Shown: positions 4,542 to 5,071 of the stretch, piece after piece | Numbering within the stretch: position 1 is the first letter of the stretch | Layout of the letters: each line of letters begins with the position of its first letter | Source of the DNA: Candidatus Microgenomates bacterium | GTDB lineage: Bacteria; Patescibacteriota; Microgenomatia; UBA12405; UBA6130 | Assembly (NCBI GenBank): GCA_015485895.1 | Contig: WFSR01000041.1 | Span: 1-5,071 of the forward strand | Length of the DNA: 5,071 nucleotides | Direction of reading: 5' to 3' | The notes under the pieces: generated by a model | What the model saw: the letters and a program-made list of their open reading frames with translations, nothing else | Database searches by the model: none | Told to the model about the DNA's origin: nothing | Position numbers and translations under genes: made by a program

Positions 4542-5071
4542 TAATTTTGTGTTTTTCGACGATTCTATTCTTTTCTAAAAAGCCTTTTGGTGATTTGAGA
4601 AAGAACTCTCGCTTGTAGGCTTCCTGTTTGCTACCTGTTAAGTCTCAAATAAATGTTCACATTTTTAATTTATTAATTTAGCAAAACAAATAGAAACTCT
4701 AAAAGCTAAGAAACACCAAATAAGAGGAAAAAGGTTAGATCTCAATTCTATCTTATTTACCTTCCCCCGTCATCCCGCTCTTTCATAAGAAAGGGCGGGG
4801 TCTTCAGCTGGGTGTCTAATTAACATTGATAGTTCACCACCCACTGGAGATCCTGAACCCCCTCCGACAGACGCCGGAGGGGATCAGGATGACGAGATGT
4901 TGATAACTACTAGTGGGGGATTCATATTTATTTGAAACTCAACAATTACTAAATTGTACCCATTATATTAACTTCTAAGGCCGATAAGGTCTTGTTGAGT
5001 TGGTTGGGCCGTTATTATACCTCTTTAGCTTCTCCGGTAGCTTATTATAGCAGGGGAGGGTAGAATAGGGC
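4542..5071. other. Non-coding region at the right end
   Basis: No reading frame here looks real. It contains weak inverted repeats: ATTTGAGA 4593-4600 with TCTCAAAT 4643-4650, and ACTCAACAA 4937-4945 with TTGTTGAGT 4992-5000. It also has minus-strand TATAAT boxes at 5014-5019 and 5044-5049, the latter as extended -10 TGCTATAAT (5044-5052). The nearest minus-strand product is over 500 bases away. These boxes could mark an unannotated small RNA promoter or simply be AT-rich chance matches. Confidence 0.5.
4768..4898. repeat. Nested hairpins bounded by CGTCATCC/GGATGACG
   Basis: CGTCATCC (4768-4775) is perfectly complementary to GGATGACG (4887-4894). Within it lie two strong hairpins. The first is CCCGCTCTTTC (4774-4784) with GAAAGGGCGGG (4789-4799), loop ATAA, one G-T pair. 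The second is ATCCTGA (4850-4856) plus CCCCTCCG (4859-4866), paired with CGGAGGGG (4875-4882) and TCAGGAT (4884-4890). CAGGATGACGAGAT (4885-4898) recurs at 2568-2581 with one change. No T-run follows either hairpin. It is probably a dispersed repeat cluster. Confidence 0.6.

Noticed and set aside
4316..4544. Overlapping open frames on both strands over the tRNA region
   Set aside because: They cover an unmistakable tRNA-Ser and its leader. Peptide strings such as VGSNPTLSA and MGFEPTIV are classic mistranslations of tRNA T arms.
4774..4810. Strong GC hairpin as a terminator
   Set aside because: The hairpin is followed by GTCTTCAGC with no T-run, and no gene ends nearby.

Overview
The window looks like a chromosomal stretch from a small-genome uncultivated bacterium, most likely of the Candidate Phyla Radiation (Patescibacteria). 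This rests on three things: isolated genes without recognisable homologues, start codons without Shine-Dalgarno sequences, and intergenic spaces full of low-complexity CAAAT/CCTAAAT-type inverted repeats and short GC-rich palindromes. The placement is an inference; no marker gene in the window settles the phylum.

Left part (1-2320): two minus-strand genes, each apparently with its own extended -10 promoter. The first (65-1522) encodes a 485-residue P-loop ATPase of STAND/AAA+ type. The second (1739-2284) encodes a 181-residue protein I do not recognise. A 19-base repeat with one mismatch lies a few dozen bases beyond the stop codon of each.

Middle (2321-4264): the most notable part. A cobalamin (B12) riboswitch with a well-conserved core lies at about 2876-3020. 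It ends immediately before the ATG of a 375-residue plus-strand protein of unknown function with a C-terminal four-cysteine zinc ribbon. The gene ends in a strong terminator-like hairpin. This unit is bracketed by two direct copies of an 86-base repeat (2366-2451 and 4179-4264) built from alternating GAGGTGC/GCACCTC units. Upstream of the riboswitch is a roughly 215-base imperfect inverted repeat with a polypurine loop.

Right part (4265-5071): an intact minus-strand tRNA-Ser(GGA). Just upstream of it, in the same orientation and behind a plausible -10 box, is the 5' part of a second serine-type tRNA whose 3' half is missing. The remaining ~550 bases hold no convincing gene, only hairpins and promoter-like AT-rich boxes.

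How the parts work together: I see no operon linking the three proteins. The best-supported regulatory link is B12 sensing to the zinc-ribbon protein. The ATPase and its unknown neighbour may be related, but only co-orientation and a shared downstream repeat suggest it.
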